Positions 23,496 through 32,037 of a DNA stretch of 64,000 nucleotides are shown in pieces (within the stretch, counting starts at the first letter, position 1; each line of letters begins with the position of its first letter). This stretch comes from Roseiarcus sp963822215. Lineage in GTDB: Bacteria; Pseudomonadota; Alphaproteobacteria; Rhizobiales; Beijerinckiaceae. The stretch is from contig CAWGGX010000003.1 in the NCBI GenBank assembly GCA_963822215.1, positions 1,359,370-1,423,369 of the forward strand, read 5' to 3'. The notes under the pieces were generated by a model. That model saw nothing but the letters and a program-made list of their open reading frames with translations, was not told the DNA's origin and did no database searches. The translations under genes were made by a program, and so were the position numbers.

Positions 23496-25454
23496 ATAAA
23501 TCGCGAGTTCGTCAAGTTCTACGACCAGGAACTCAAGGTCCTGCGCGAGCAGGCGTTGGAGTTCGCCCAGGCTTATCCGGGCGTGGCCGAGCGCCTCGGG
23601 GGCCTCCTGGAGGACAAGATCGATCCGATGATCGCCGGCTTGCTCGAAGGCGCGGCGTTCCTGGCGGCGCGCGTGCAACTGAAGTTGAAGCACGAGTTCG
23701 CGCAGTTCACTGCCAACCTCATCGATCAGATCGCGCCGCACTACCTCGCCTCCACCCCGTCTTTCGTGCTGGTGCAGGCGGCGCCCAAGTATGGCGACCC
23801 GTCGCTGCGCGAGGGCCGCACGATCGCCCGCGGCGCCTTTTTCGATGCGACCTATCGGGAAGCGCAGCGCAACGTCGCCTGTCGGTTCACGCTTGCCACG
23901 CCGATCGCCCTTTGGCCGTTCGAAATCGCCAAAGCCGAGTACCTGACCAGCCCCGCCGCCGTGCAGGCGCTGGTTCCCGGCGCCGGCGTGGACAGCGTCG
24001 CCTGCCTCAGGCTGCAGCTCTCGGTCCGCGCCGCCGCCCGCCCGGAGGACGAGCCGACCGACAAGGAGGCCTACGTCAAGCCCGAGCTCAGGTTCTCCTC
24101 GTGCCGCGTCAATTCGCTGCGTTTCCATCTGCTCGGCCCCGAATTCGACGCAGTGGCCCTGTACGAGCAACTCTTTGCGCATTGCCGCGGCGTCCACTTC
24201 CGCTTCCTCAACTCGTTCGGCGACCCGGTCTACGCCGCAGGCCGCCGCGAGATGCTGCAGCAGATCGGCTTCGGCGAGAACGAGGCGCTGATTCCCAACG
24301 ACAAGGGACTGTTTCGCGGCTTCGACTTCCTGCGTGACTATTTCGCCTTTCCGCGGCGCTATCTCGGTTTCGACCTCGCTGGGCTTTCCGAGGTTTCCCG
24401 CCGGCTGGAAGCCAAAACAATCGACATCGTGATCGCCTTCGACGAGGTGAAGCCGCAGCTGGCCTCGGCGGTCCGCAAGGAGGTCTTCGCGCTCTACGCC
24501 GCGCCGGGCGTCAACCTATTCGACAAGACGCTCGACCGCATTCCGGTTCGTTCCAATCAGTTCGAGTTTCCGGTCATTCCCGACCGCAGCCGGCTGCTCG
24601 ATTTCGAGACGAACCGGGTGACCCGGGTGTTCGCCCATATTCCTGGCGTGCCGCAGAAGGTCGCAGTCGAGCCGCTCTATTCGGCCACCGCGGCGAAATC
24701 GGCGACCGGACTCGCCTACACGATCCGCCGCGCGCCGCGACGGCTGACGGTCGAGGAGAAGAAATACGGCCAGGTCTCGGCTTACGCAGGCGCCGACGTC
24801 TTCCTGTCGCTCGCCGAGCGCTCCGACCCGAACGAGGTGCAGCGGGTGGCGGAGCTGAGCGTCGAGGCGCTCTGCACCAACCGCCATCTCGCCCAGCATC
24901 TGCCGGTCGGCGAAAGCGGGGCCGACTTCCGCTTTCTCGAGGACGCGGAGCTTGTCTTGCGCTGCGTCGCCGGCCCGACCCGCCCGTTCGAGCCGCCGCT
25001 GGCGTCGTTCGAGAGCAAGGGCCAGGAGGCCTCGACCGGCGAGGTAGCTTGGCGGCTCGTCAGCATGCTGAGCCTCAACCATCTGGGACTGGCGGAGCGG
25101 GCGGCCGGCGACGCGGGCAAGTCCCTGCGCGAGATGATGATCCTGTTCGCCGACCTCGCCGACAACGCAACCGATCGCAAGATTCGCGGGGTGAAGCGCG
25201 TCGACGAGCGGCCGATCGTGCGTCGCCTCCGACAGCCCGGCGGCGCTGCGGCCGCCCGCGGACTCGAGATCACGGTGGAACTCGAGGAGAAGGCCTTCGA
25301 GGGCTCGGGCGCGTTCCTGCTGGGCGCCGTCCTCGACCGCTTCTTCGCCGAATACGTGGCGATCAACCACTTCACCCAGACGGTCGTCCGGAGCCCCGAG
25401 CGCGGCGAGGTCATGCGCTGGCCGCCGCGCATCGGCCTCAGGGGCGTTCTATGA
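23496..25454 (+). CDS. tssF: T6SS baseplate protein TssF, apparently starting at AUA
   Basis: A TssF protein of about 652 residues. The conserved N-terminal helix (NREFVKFYDQELKVLREQA) is in frame and begins right after the tssE stop, where the only codon in the normal start position is ATA at 23496. The first standard start downstream is TTG at 23556, which would remove 20 conserved residues; no ATG or GTG lies between. Later family features include LLEGAAFLAARVQLKLKHEF and TDNATDRKIRG-type motifs near the C-terminus. TssF binds TssG in the baseplate wedge. Its stop overlaps the tssG ATG (ATGA). If the ATA is a sequencing error for ATG, the protein is ordinary. Confidence 0.9.
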   Translation: MNREFVKFYDQELKVLREQALEFAQAYPGVAERLGGLLEDKIDPMIAGLLEGAAFLAARVQLKLKHEFAQFTANLIDQIAPHYLASTPSFVLVQAAPKYGDPSLREGRTIARGAFFDATYREAQRNVACRFTLATPIALWPFEIAKAEYLTSPAAVQALVPGAGVDSVACLRLQLSVRAAARPEDEPTDKEAYVKPELRFSSCRVNSLRFHLLGPEFDAVALYEQLFAHCRGVHFRFLNSFGDPVYAAGRREMLQQIGFGENEALIPNDKGLFRGFDFLRDYFAFPRRYLGFDLAGLSEVSRRLEAKTIDIVIAFDEVKPQLASAVRKEVFALYAAPGVNLFDKTLDRIPVRSNQFEFPVIPDRSRLLDFETNRVTRVFAHIPGVPQKVAVEPLYSATAAKSATGLAYTIRRAPRRLTVEEKKYGQVSAYAGADVFLSLAERSDPNEVQRVAELSVEALCTNRHLAQHLPVGESGADFRFLEDAELVLRCVAGPTRPFEPPLASFESKGQEASTGEVAWRLVSMLSLNHLGLAERAAGDAGKSLREMMILFADLADNATDRKIRGVKRVDERPIVRRLRQPGGAAAARGLEITVELEEKAFEGSGAFLLGAVLDRFFAEYVAINHFTQTVVRSPERGEVMRWPPRIGLRGVL

Positions 25455-26473
25455 CTTTCCGCGACGAACTTCTGGCCGAGCCCTGGCGGTTCGATCTGTT
25501 CGCCGTCCTGCGCCGGCTCGAACGCGAGAACCCGCGCAAGCCCCGGATCGGCGACTCCCGCACGCTCGCCGAGGAGTTCGTCACGATCGGCGAAAATCCC
25601 TATTTCGCCTTCCCCGATTCGAACCTCGACACGGCGAAAGTCGACCCCACCGGCCTTGTTCGCCTCAAGGCGCGCTTCCTCGGCATGTTCGGCCCGCAGG
25701 GCGCCCTGCCGCTCACCACGACCGAGGAGGCCTACGGCTGGCTGCGCGAACGGGACGACGCCTTCGTCGAATTCGTCGAGATCTTCCAGCGGCGCTTCCT
25801 CGCCCTCTTTTTCCGCGCCTGGGCGGATTCACAGCCGGTCGCCCAGCACGACCGGCCCGATCAGGACCGCTTCCTCGCCTATATCGGCTCGATGATCGGC
25901 GTCGGCACGCCCGCCTTCCGCAACGCCGATTCGATCTCCGACTTCGCCAAGCTGCAATTCGCCGGACTGCTCGCGCCGCGGGTCAAGAGCGCCTCGCGGC
26001 TCCGGTCCTTTCTGTCGAACCTGCTCAAGACCCGGATCGAGCTCGAGGAGTTCGTCGGCGCGTGGCTGACCTTGGAGCCCGGCGAGCAGACCCGGCTCGG
26101 CGCGGTGAACAGCAGCCTTGGCGTCGATTGCGTCGCCGGCGCCAGCATGTACGGGGTGGACGACAAGTTCCGCGTCCGCGTCTATGTGCGCGACATCGAG
26201 CACTTCAAGCAGTTCCTGCCCGGCTCGCCGCTCGCGCTCGAGATCGCCGACGCGATTTTCCTCTATATTGGCGAAGAATACGACTGGGACATGGAGGTCG
26301 CCATTCCCGCCGGCGAGATCACGCCAGTCCGCTTGGGCCAAGGCGTGCAGCTCGGCTGGACGAGCTGGATGGCGCCGAACTGGTCCAAGTCGGACGAGAC
26401 GATCCGGCGCGACGCGCATTTTCATGTCGTGAGCCGGCTCGACGGGCAGCGCAGAGGGACGGCCACAAACTAG
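25451..26473 (+). CDS. tssG: T6SS baseplate protein TssG
   Basis: A 340-residue TssG. It opens with LLAEPWRFDLFAVLRRLER and shows RLKARFLGMFGPQGALP, FLALFFRAW and YIGEEYDWDMEV, typical of the family. The ATG at 25451 overlaps the tssF stop by four bases, so the pair is coupled. The open frame extends some 400 bases upstream only as a shadow of tssF. Confidence 0.94.
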   Translation: MTFRDELLAEPWRFDLFAVLRRLERENPRKPRIGDSRTLAEEFVTIGENPYFAFPDSNLDTAKVDPTGLVRLKARFLGMFGPQGALPLTTTEEAYGWLRERDDAFVEFVEIFQRRFLALFFRAWADSQPVAQHDRPDQDRFLAYIGSMIGVGTPAFRNADSISDFAKLQFAGLLAPRVKSASRLRSFLSNLLKTRIELEEFVGAWLTLEPGEQTRLGAVNSSLGVDCVAGASMYGVDDKFRVRVYVRDIEHFKQFLPGSPLALEIADAIFLYIGEEYDWDMEVAIPAGEITPVRLGQGVQLGWTSWMAPNWSKSDETIRRDAHFHVVSRLDGQRRGTATN

Positions 26474-26485
26474 GAGGGGTCCGGA

Positions 26486-29191
26486 ATGGGCGCAGACATT
26501 AGCGTTGAGTCGGTCGCCGGCAAGCTCAACCGCGTCGGCTACGAGGCCTTCATTCTCGGCCTCCGGCAGGCCAAGACCGCCGGCAACCGCAACATCGAGC
26601 TCGGCCACTGGATCTTCCAGCTCCTGCAGAAGGACAGGACCGACATCGCCTTGACCGCGGACCGCTACAAACTCAGCCGCGCCAAGCTGCTTGCCGACGC
26701 CACCGCCGTGGTCAATGGCTTCCGCAAGAACGAGACCGAGATGCCGGGCATCTCCAATCAGGTCGCGGATGCGCTCGACCGGGGCTGGCACTACGCCACG
26801 CTCTTGTTCGGCGAGACGCAGATCCGCACCGGCCACCTCCTGGTCGCCCTGCTGAAATCGACCGAGCTCCGGCGCGCGCTCGTCGGCATCTCGCAGGAAT
26901 TCGCCAAGATCCCGGTCGACGACGTCGCCGTCAGCCACCGCTCGATCTGGGAGGGGTCGGACGAGGGCAACCTCCGCCCGATGGACGGATCGGGCATCGC
27001 CGCGGCGAGCGCCGAAGGAACGACCGCGGCGGCCGGCGCGAAAGGCACGACCGCCCTCGACCGTTTCAGCCAGGACCTCACGGCTCGGGCCAAGTCCGGA
27101 ACAATGGACCCGATCCTCGGCCGCGACGACGAAATCCGTCAGATCGTCGATGTCCTGATGCGCCGCCGCCAGAACAACCCGATCCTCACCGGCGAGGCAG
27201 GCGTCGGCAAGACCGCGGTCGTCGAGGGCTTCGCCCAGCGGATCGTCTCGGGCGACGTCCCGCCGCCATTGCGCGGAGTCAAGCTGCACGTGCTCGACGT
27301 CGGGCTGATGCAGGCGGGCGCCTCGATGAAGGGCGAGTTCGAGCAGCGCCTGCGTTCGGTCATCGACGAGGTGCAATCCTCCCCGACCCCGATCATCCTG
27401 TTCATCGACGAGGCGCACACGCTAATCGGTGCGGGCGGCGCGGCGGGAACGGGCGACGCGGCGAACCTGCTCAAGCCCGCGCTGGCGCGCGGCACCCTGC
27501 GCACGATCGCGGCGACCACCTGGTCCGAATACCGGCAGTATTTCGAGAAGGACCCAGCGCTCACCCGCCGGTTCCAGCCGATCCAGATCGGCGAGCCCGA
27601 CGTCGCCACCGCCGCCGTGATGCTGCGCGGCCTGGTCGCTCCGATGGAGAAGCACCACAAGGTGCGGGTGACCGACGAGGCGATCGTGGCGGCGGTCAAT
27701 TTCTCCAACCGCTACATCCCAGCGCGCCAGCTTCCCGACAAGGCGGTGAGCCTGCTCGACACCGCTTGCGCGCGCGTGGCGATCAGCCAGAGCGCCAAGC
27801 CCGCGTCGGTCGAGGACGCCGAGGTCGCCATCGCCAATCTCGACAGCGAGAAGGCGTCGATCGCGCGCGAGCGCGACCTCGGCCACGCGAACGAGGAGCG
27901 CATCGTCGAGATCGACGCCAAGATCGCCGAGAAGCGCGAAAAGCTCGAAGCGCTCAAGGCCGATTGGGAAAAGGAGCGGGCGCTGGTCGAAGAAATCCTG
28001 GGCTTGCGCGAGAAGATCGCCAAGGCCTCGGCGCCGAAGCCCGCAGAGCAAGCCCCGGCTGCGCCTGAGGCGCCGGCGGTTGAGGCGGCGCAACCGGCAA
28101 GTGACCCGGCCGCCGACGGCGAGGCCTTGCGCGCCAAGGTCAGCGAACTCGGCAGGATCGAGCCCGAGAAGCGGATGATCTACGCGCATGTCGATGAGCA
28201 GTCGGTCGCTTCCGTCGTGTCCGACTGGACCGGCATTCCGGTCGGCAAGATGGTCGCCGACGAGATCGAGACGGTCCTCCACCTGGCCGACATCCTGAAC
28301 CGGCGCATCGTCGGACAGAGCCACGGCCTGGAGATGATCGCCAAGCGCATCGAGACCAACCGTGCCCGGCTCGACAATCCGAACAAACCGATCGGCGTCT
28401 TCATGCTGTCTGGGCCCTCGGGCGTCGGCAAGACCGAGACGGCGCTGGCGCTCGCGGAGGCGCTCTACGGCGGCGAGCAGAACATCATCACGATCAACAT
28501 GTCGGAGTTCCAGGAGGCCCACACCGTCTCGACGCTCAAGGGCGCGCCTCCTGGCTATGTCGGCTACGGCGAAGGCGGACGCCTGACCGAGGCGGTGCGC
28601 CGGCGCCCCTACAGCGTGGTCCTGCTTGACGAGGTCGAGAAAGCCCATCCGGACGTGCACGAGATCTTCTTCCAGGTGTTCGACAAGGGCGTGATGGAGG
28701 ACGGCTCGGGGCGCCGCATCGATTTCAAGAACACGCTGATCCTGCTCACCACCAACGTGGGGACCGAGGTCATCATGAAAGCGGCCAGCAGCGAGACGAA
28801 GCCGGATCCAGAGGTGCTCGCGCAGGCTATGAAGCCCGCGTTGCTCGACGTCTTTCCCCCCGCCCTGCTCGGGCGCATCGTGACGATTCCCTACTACCCA
28901 CTGTCGGGCGAGATGCTCGCCGGCATCGTGCGTCTCCAGCTCGGCCGGATCGGCAAGCGCATCGAGGAGAACCATCGCGCCAAGTTCGTCGCCGACCCAA
29001 GCGCGATCGACCATATCGTGTCGATGTGCCACGATCCCGACGCCGGCGGCCGGGTGATCGACAACATCATCACCAACACGATCCTGCCCGCGCTGTCGCG
29101 CGAGATTCTCAAGCGCTCGCTGGCGCGCGAGGAGATCCACGAGGCGAAAGTCTCGGCGGCGGACGGCGCGTTCGTCTACGAAGTGAACTGA
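26486..29191 (+). CDS. clpV: T6SS sheath-recycling AAA+ ATPase ClpV (TssH)
   Basis: A 901-residue Clp/Hsp100 ATPase. An N-domain (about 1-160) is followed by the first AAA+ module with Walker A GEAGVGKT near residue 236 and DEAH, a coiled-coil middle domain (about 430-530) and the second module with GPSGVGKT near 647 and LLDEVEKAHPD. The middle domain carries an Ala/Pro-rich insertion of some 30 residues (APKPAEQAPAAPEAPAVEAA), longer than I would expect. ClpV strips TssBC from contracted sheaths for re-use. AGGAGGGG precedes the ATG. Gene and order fit the T6SS operon. Confidence 0.96.
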   Translation: MGADISVESVAGKLNRVGYEAFILGLRQAKTAGNRNIELGHWIFQLLQKDRTDIALTADRYKLSRAKLLADATAVVNGFRKNETEMPGISNQVADALDRGWHYATLLFGETQIRTGHLLVALLKSTELRRALVGISQEFAKIPVDDVAVSHRSIWEGSDEGNLRPMDGSGIAAASAEGTTAAAGAKGTTALDRFSQDLTARAKSGTMDPILGRDDEIRQIVDVLMRRRQNNPILTGEAGVGKTAVVEGFAQRIVSGDVPPPLRGVKLHVLDVGLMQAGASMKGEFEQRLRSVIDEVQSSPTPIILFIDEAHTLIGAGGAAGTGDAANLLKPALARGTLRTIAATTWSEYRQYFEKDPALTRRFQPIQIGEPDVATAAVMLRGLVAPMEKHHKVRVTDEAIVAAVNFSNRYIPARQLPDKAVSLLDTACARVAISQSAKPASVEDAEVAIANLDSEKASIARERDLGHANEERIVEIDAKIAEKREKLEALKADWEKERALVEEILGLREKIAKASAPKPAEQAPAAPEAPAVEAAQPASDPAADGEALRAKVSELGRIEPEKRMIYAHVDEQSVASVVSDWTGIPVGKMVADEIETVLHLADILNRRIVGQSHGLEMIAKRIETNRARLDNPNKPIGVFMLSGPSGVGKTETALALAEALYGGEQNIITINMSEFQEAHTVSTLKGAPPGYVGYGEGGRLTEAVRRRPYSVVLLDEVEKAHPDVHEIFFQVFDKGVMEDGSGRRIDFKNTLILLTTNVGTEVIMKAASSETKPDPEVLAQAMKPALLDVFPPALLGRIVTIPYYPLSGEMLAGIVRLQLGRIGKRIEENHRAKFVADPSAIDHIVSMCHDPDAGGRVIDNIITNTILPALSREILKRSLAREEIHEAKVSAADGAFVYEVN

Positions 29192-29211
29192 CTCACCCGG
29201 AGCCTCGAGCC

Positions 29212-29520
29212 ATGGCCAATCGTTTCGAACAGGTCGACGAGATCGTCGCAGACGCGATCACCGTCGACCTCGAACAGCGTCCGGACGGACAATGGGCGAA
29301 AGTCGTGTGCCCGAAATCGGCGCACGAGTCCTTCACCGTCGACAAGGTGACCGAGCCGATGCCGCCGAAGGACGCGCTCTCGGGCGCGGTGCGGCTAGCC
29401 AACGACCTCAAGATCCCGATCGTCATTCACGACCCCGACGGCGTGTGGAAAAAGGAATGGGGCGAACTCTACCGCGTGGACGATGACGGCGAAGTCGAAG
29501 GCAAAGCGAAGACCGATTAA
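29212..29520 (+). CDS. Small acidic protein after clpV, unknown function
   Basis: A 102-residue cytoplasmic protein (MANRFEQVDEIVADAITVDL) rich in Asp, Glu and Lys, without signal peptide or membrane segment. It begins 20 bases after the clpV stop and is probably in the same transcript. I do not recognise the family. Its size and charge would suit an adaptor, chaperone or immunity protein of the T6SS, but nothing in the sequence decides this. Confidence 0.75.
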   Translation: MANRFEQVDEIVADAITVDLEQRPDGQWAKVVCPKSAHESFTVDKVTEPMPPKDALSGAVRLANDLKIPIVIHDPDGVWKKEWGELYRVDDDGEVEGKAKTD

Positions 29521-30070
29521 CGGCGGAGGGCGACCTGCGGGAGAGCGCGGGCGACGGGGGTCGTGCCCGGACGCATTCGACGAAACGTTCGCTCCGGACT
29601 TGAAAACGGACAATCCAGAGGACGTTCATCCTCCTGGCGAAGGACGGGCGTGCGCCGCGCGCTTCCTCGCGCGCTCGGCGTCCGTTCTCTTCGCGCTTGC
29701 CTGCTCGACCGCGGCCGCCCGCGCCGACTTCAAGGTCTGCAACAACACCCGCTCGCTGATTAATCTCGCGGTCGGCTCGCTCTCCGGCGCGGACTACGCG
29801 ACGGAGGGCTGGTGGACTGTGACCCCAGGCTCCTGCGCGACCCCAATTCACGGGCCGCTCAACGGCCGGTATCTCTATCTCTACGCCACCGGGATCGATG
29901 GCGTGGACCTGCTCAAGGGGACGGTGTCGATGTGCGTCGACCGGGGCAAGTTCAAGATCCAGGGCATCGACAATTGCTGGCGGCGCGGCCTTCAGGCCGT
30001 CACCTTCGCCGAGATCGACACCTTGGACTCCAACGACTGGACGACCTTCCTAACCGAACCGGGAAAATGA
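29483..30070 (+). CDS. DUF1036 family secreted protein
   Basis: The 195-codon frame contains a signal-like hydrophobic stretch (FLARSASVLFALACSTAAARA, in two parts) followed by a DUF1036 domain: FKVCNNTRSLINLAVG, EGWWTVTPGSCATPI, YLYATG and FKIQGIDNC with four cysteines. The real start is uncertain. ATG 29483 overlaps the preceding gene by 38 bases and puts 60 residues before the signal stretch; the TTG near 29600 would give a shorter leader. DUF1036 proteins are small envelope proteins of alphaproteobacteria with no assigned role. It is the last gene before the IS4 element. Confidence 0.75.
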   Translation: MTAKSKAKRRPINGGGRPAGERGRRGSCPDAFDETFAPDLKTDNPEDVHPPGEGRACAARFLARSASVLFALACSTAAARADFKVCNNTRSLINLAVGSLSGADYATEGWWTVTPGSCATPIHGPLNGRYLYLYATGIDGVDLLKGTVSMCVDRGKFKIQGIDNCWRRGLQAVTFAEIDTLDSNDWTTFLTEPGK

Positions 30071-30254
30071 CGAGCACGGGTTTTCAGGCGGCGAAGGCGA
30101 ATGGCGCCCGATGCTCGGATTCGTCGCCCGAGCGAGGCGAGAAGCTGCCGGCAATGTCGATGTCGCGGCTCGGAGAGAAGAAGCGCCGGCGGCGCTATCA
30201 TGATCCTGATGAAATGCCGGCACGCGAGTATCAACTCCGACCTCCGCTTCGCCT

Positions 30255-30263
30255 ACCGAGGAC
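30255..30263. repeat. Left target-site duplication of the IS4 element
   Basis: ACCGAGGAC, repeated exactly at 31522-31530 on the other side of the element. Confidence 0.88.
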
Positions 30264-31521
30264 CTCATGAATCCCCTCATTTTTCGGCAGCTGTTAGGGC
30301 GCTGGCTAGGAGCGTGTTTTGATTGATCATTTCTCCGAATCTGATGAGGAGGGGTCGGAGGCGGGGCTCGGGCATGTTGGGGATGAGACCGAACCACATG
30401 CACCCTTGACGGAACAGGGAGTGGGTTCGGCGCCTGGTCGTGCTGGTTCGCAAGTCCTTGTCCATGCCGAGGCTCTCGCCGGCGGCGCCGAGCAAGGTGA
30501 GCAGGAGGATGGCGAGTGCGTTGAGAAACAACAGTCGGTCGCGCCGCATCGGGTCGGCGATTCTCAACTCGGCCATGCCCATGCCGAAACGCAGATCCTT
30601 GGTGTCGCGAAAGCTCGGTTCGATCGTCCAGCGCTTGGCGTAGAGGCCGATGATCGCCGTGGCCGACTTGGCGCCGTCGCCGGCGGCCAGATGCCAAGCC
30701 TCCTTCATGCCCTTGGCGTGCACGTGGACGCAGGCGCCGACCTCGAAGCCTTCCCTGGTCAACTTCGCTCCCGTCAGCTTTCGCGCCCGGCCGCTGGCGC
30801 CAACCCATTGAGCCGCCTTGCGAGTTTCGCCGTCGGTGGCGCTCACGACCGTGTCGCCGCGAAACCTGATCACGTAGTCGAAGCCGAGTTCGCGCAAGAA
30901 TTCCATCAGCCGTACGTCGGCGAAGCCGCGATCGGCGAGGATCGTTACGCGCACCCCCTCGGGCAGCGCTTCCTTCAGCCGAGCCAGGCAAAAGTCCTCG
31001 AATTCGTTGCGCCGGCCCGTGAGCTCGGCCTTATAGACCGTCAGCCACAGCATCGGCTGGGCGCGCCCATAGGTCGTAACCAGACTCAACATGAGGGTCG
31101 ATTGATCGTCGGCGTCGAAGTCGGTCCAGTCCATCGCAACGTCGATTTCCCGATCGTCACCAATGGCTTGACGAATCCATGGCGTGAACAGGCGGCCGAG
31201 ATCGACGCCGGGGTTGCTCAGCAGGCGGTCGACCTGCTTGGTGGCGTGCTTGGCTTTCAGGCCGTGCGCTTGCGCCAAAGCCAACCCGATCGCCGAAACC
31301 GCCAGCGACGTCGAATGCAGCACCCCCAGCACGCCATCGCTCACAGATGCAATCCGCTTGGCGTGCAATTCGCCGTCGAAGCACTCCCCGACCCACTGCG
31401 ACACCATATCCGCCCGGAAATCCCCAACCCGCATCGCCGCCCCCGTGATCCAAAACTCACGGCCTTCGGCGCCTGGATCATGGCAATATCGAGTCAATCA
31501 TAAAACGAGGGGATTCCTGAG
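30264..31521 (-). mobile_element. IS4-family insertion sequence with 9-bp target duplication
   Basis: The 1,258-bp element has imperfect terminal inverted repeats: left CTCATGAATCCCCTCATTTT, and the right end read inward CTCAGGAATCCCCTCGTTTT. It is flanked on both sides by ACCGAGGAC (30255-30263 and 31522-31530), a 9-bp target duplication. A single transposase gene fills the inside. Intact ends, target duplication and gene mean a recent, probably active insertion. Confidence 0.9.
30277..31497 (-). CDS. IS4-family transposase
   Basis: A 406-residue DDE transposase. The catalytic residues are visible: AMDWTDFDAD (first Asp), ILADRGFAD (second Asp) and YAKRWTIEPSFRDTK, the Y-x2-R-x3-E-x6-K signature of IS4. 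It spans nearly the whole element, starts 24 bases inside the right end and is full length, so the enzyme is probably active. Confidence 0.93.
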   Translation of the reverse strand: MTRYCHDPGAEGREFWITGAAMRVGDFRADMVSQWVGECFDGELHAKRIASVSDGVLGVLHSTSLAVSAIGLALAQAHGLKAKHATKQVDRLLSNPGVDLGRLFTPWIRQAIGDDREIDVAMDWTDFDADDQSTLMLSLVTTYGRAQPMLWLTVYKAELTGRRNEFEDFCLARLKEALPEGVRVTILADRGFADVRLMEFLRELGFDYVIRFRGDTVVSATDGETRKAAQWVGASGRARKLTGAKLTREGFEVGACVHVHAKGMKEAWHLAAGDGAKSATAIIGLYAKRWTIEPSFRDTKDLRFGMGMAELRIADPMRRDRLLFLNALAILLLTLLGAAGESLGMDKDLRTSTTRRRTHSLFRQGCMWFGLIPNMPEPRLRPLLIRFGEMINQNTLLASALTAAEK

Positions 31522-31766
31522 ACCGAGGACACCAGCCGCTTGGGATGAACGCATTGGGTTAGAAGAGCAGACCTCAGCTCCGAAGCGCCTTTTTTTTAAG
31601 ATTCGCCGATCACGTGTACCCAATACTCGCGCACAGTGCTAATTTCGGTTTGTCGTCTGAATGAATCAGGCGATTGTACGCCTAGGAAAAAGCGCCGACG
31701 TAACGCGCCTTGAGCGTACGGTCATTGTGTTTAGGGAGGCGACCTCGTTCATCTAGGAGGGTCTCA

Positions 31767-32024
31767 ATGCCTACCAGCTTCGCCAACGATATTGCTCCAT
31801 TGTTCAGACCCAAAGACACGAACTGCATGGCCGCACATGGGGTGCAGCTCGGCATCGCCACTTGGATGTGCGATCCGACGGCGAGATTCGGCTTTCCGGA
31901 CTACGGCAATGCTCGGCGGGTGTTCTCCGCCTTGTCGCGCGGGGTGATGCCGCCCGACGGCGCCTGGCCCCCCGATCAGCTCGCTGTCTATCGGCAATGG
32001 ATGGACGAAGGATTTAACGTTTGA
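31767..32024 (+). CDS. Small cytochrome-like partner protein of the heme-protease
   Basis: An 85-residue protein without signal peptide. It begins FANDIAPLFRPKD and ends SRGVMPPDGAWPPDQLAVYRQWMDEGF, the helical pattern found at the end of many multi-domain bacterial cytochromes c, where MPP precedes the last helix. The heme motif itself is absent; the equivalent site reads NCMAAHG with a single cysteine. AGGAGG lies 7 bases before the ATG. The heme-protease gene follows 13 bases later with its own site, so the two are surely co-transcribed. The role is unknown. Confidence 0.75.
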   Translation: MPTSFANDIAPLFRPKDTNCMAAHGVQLGIATWMCDPTARFGFPDYGNARRVFSALSRGVMPPDGAWPPDQLAVYRQWMDEGFNV

Positions 32025-32037
32025 CAGGGAGGCACGA

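Noticed and set aside
27422..29140. Minus-strand open frame of over 500 codons opposite clpV
   Set aside because: Antisense shadow of a conserved ATPase gene; no ribosome site or domain.
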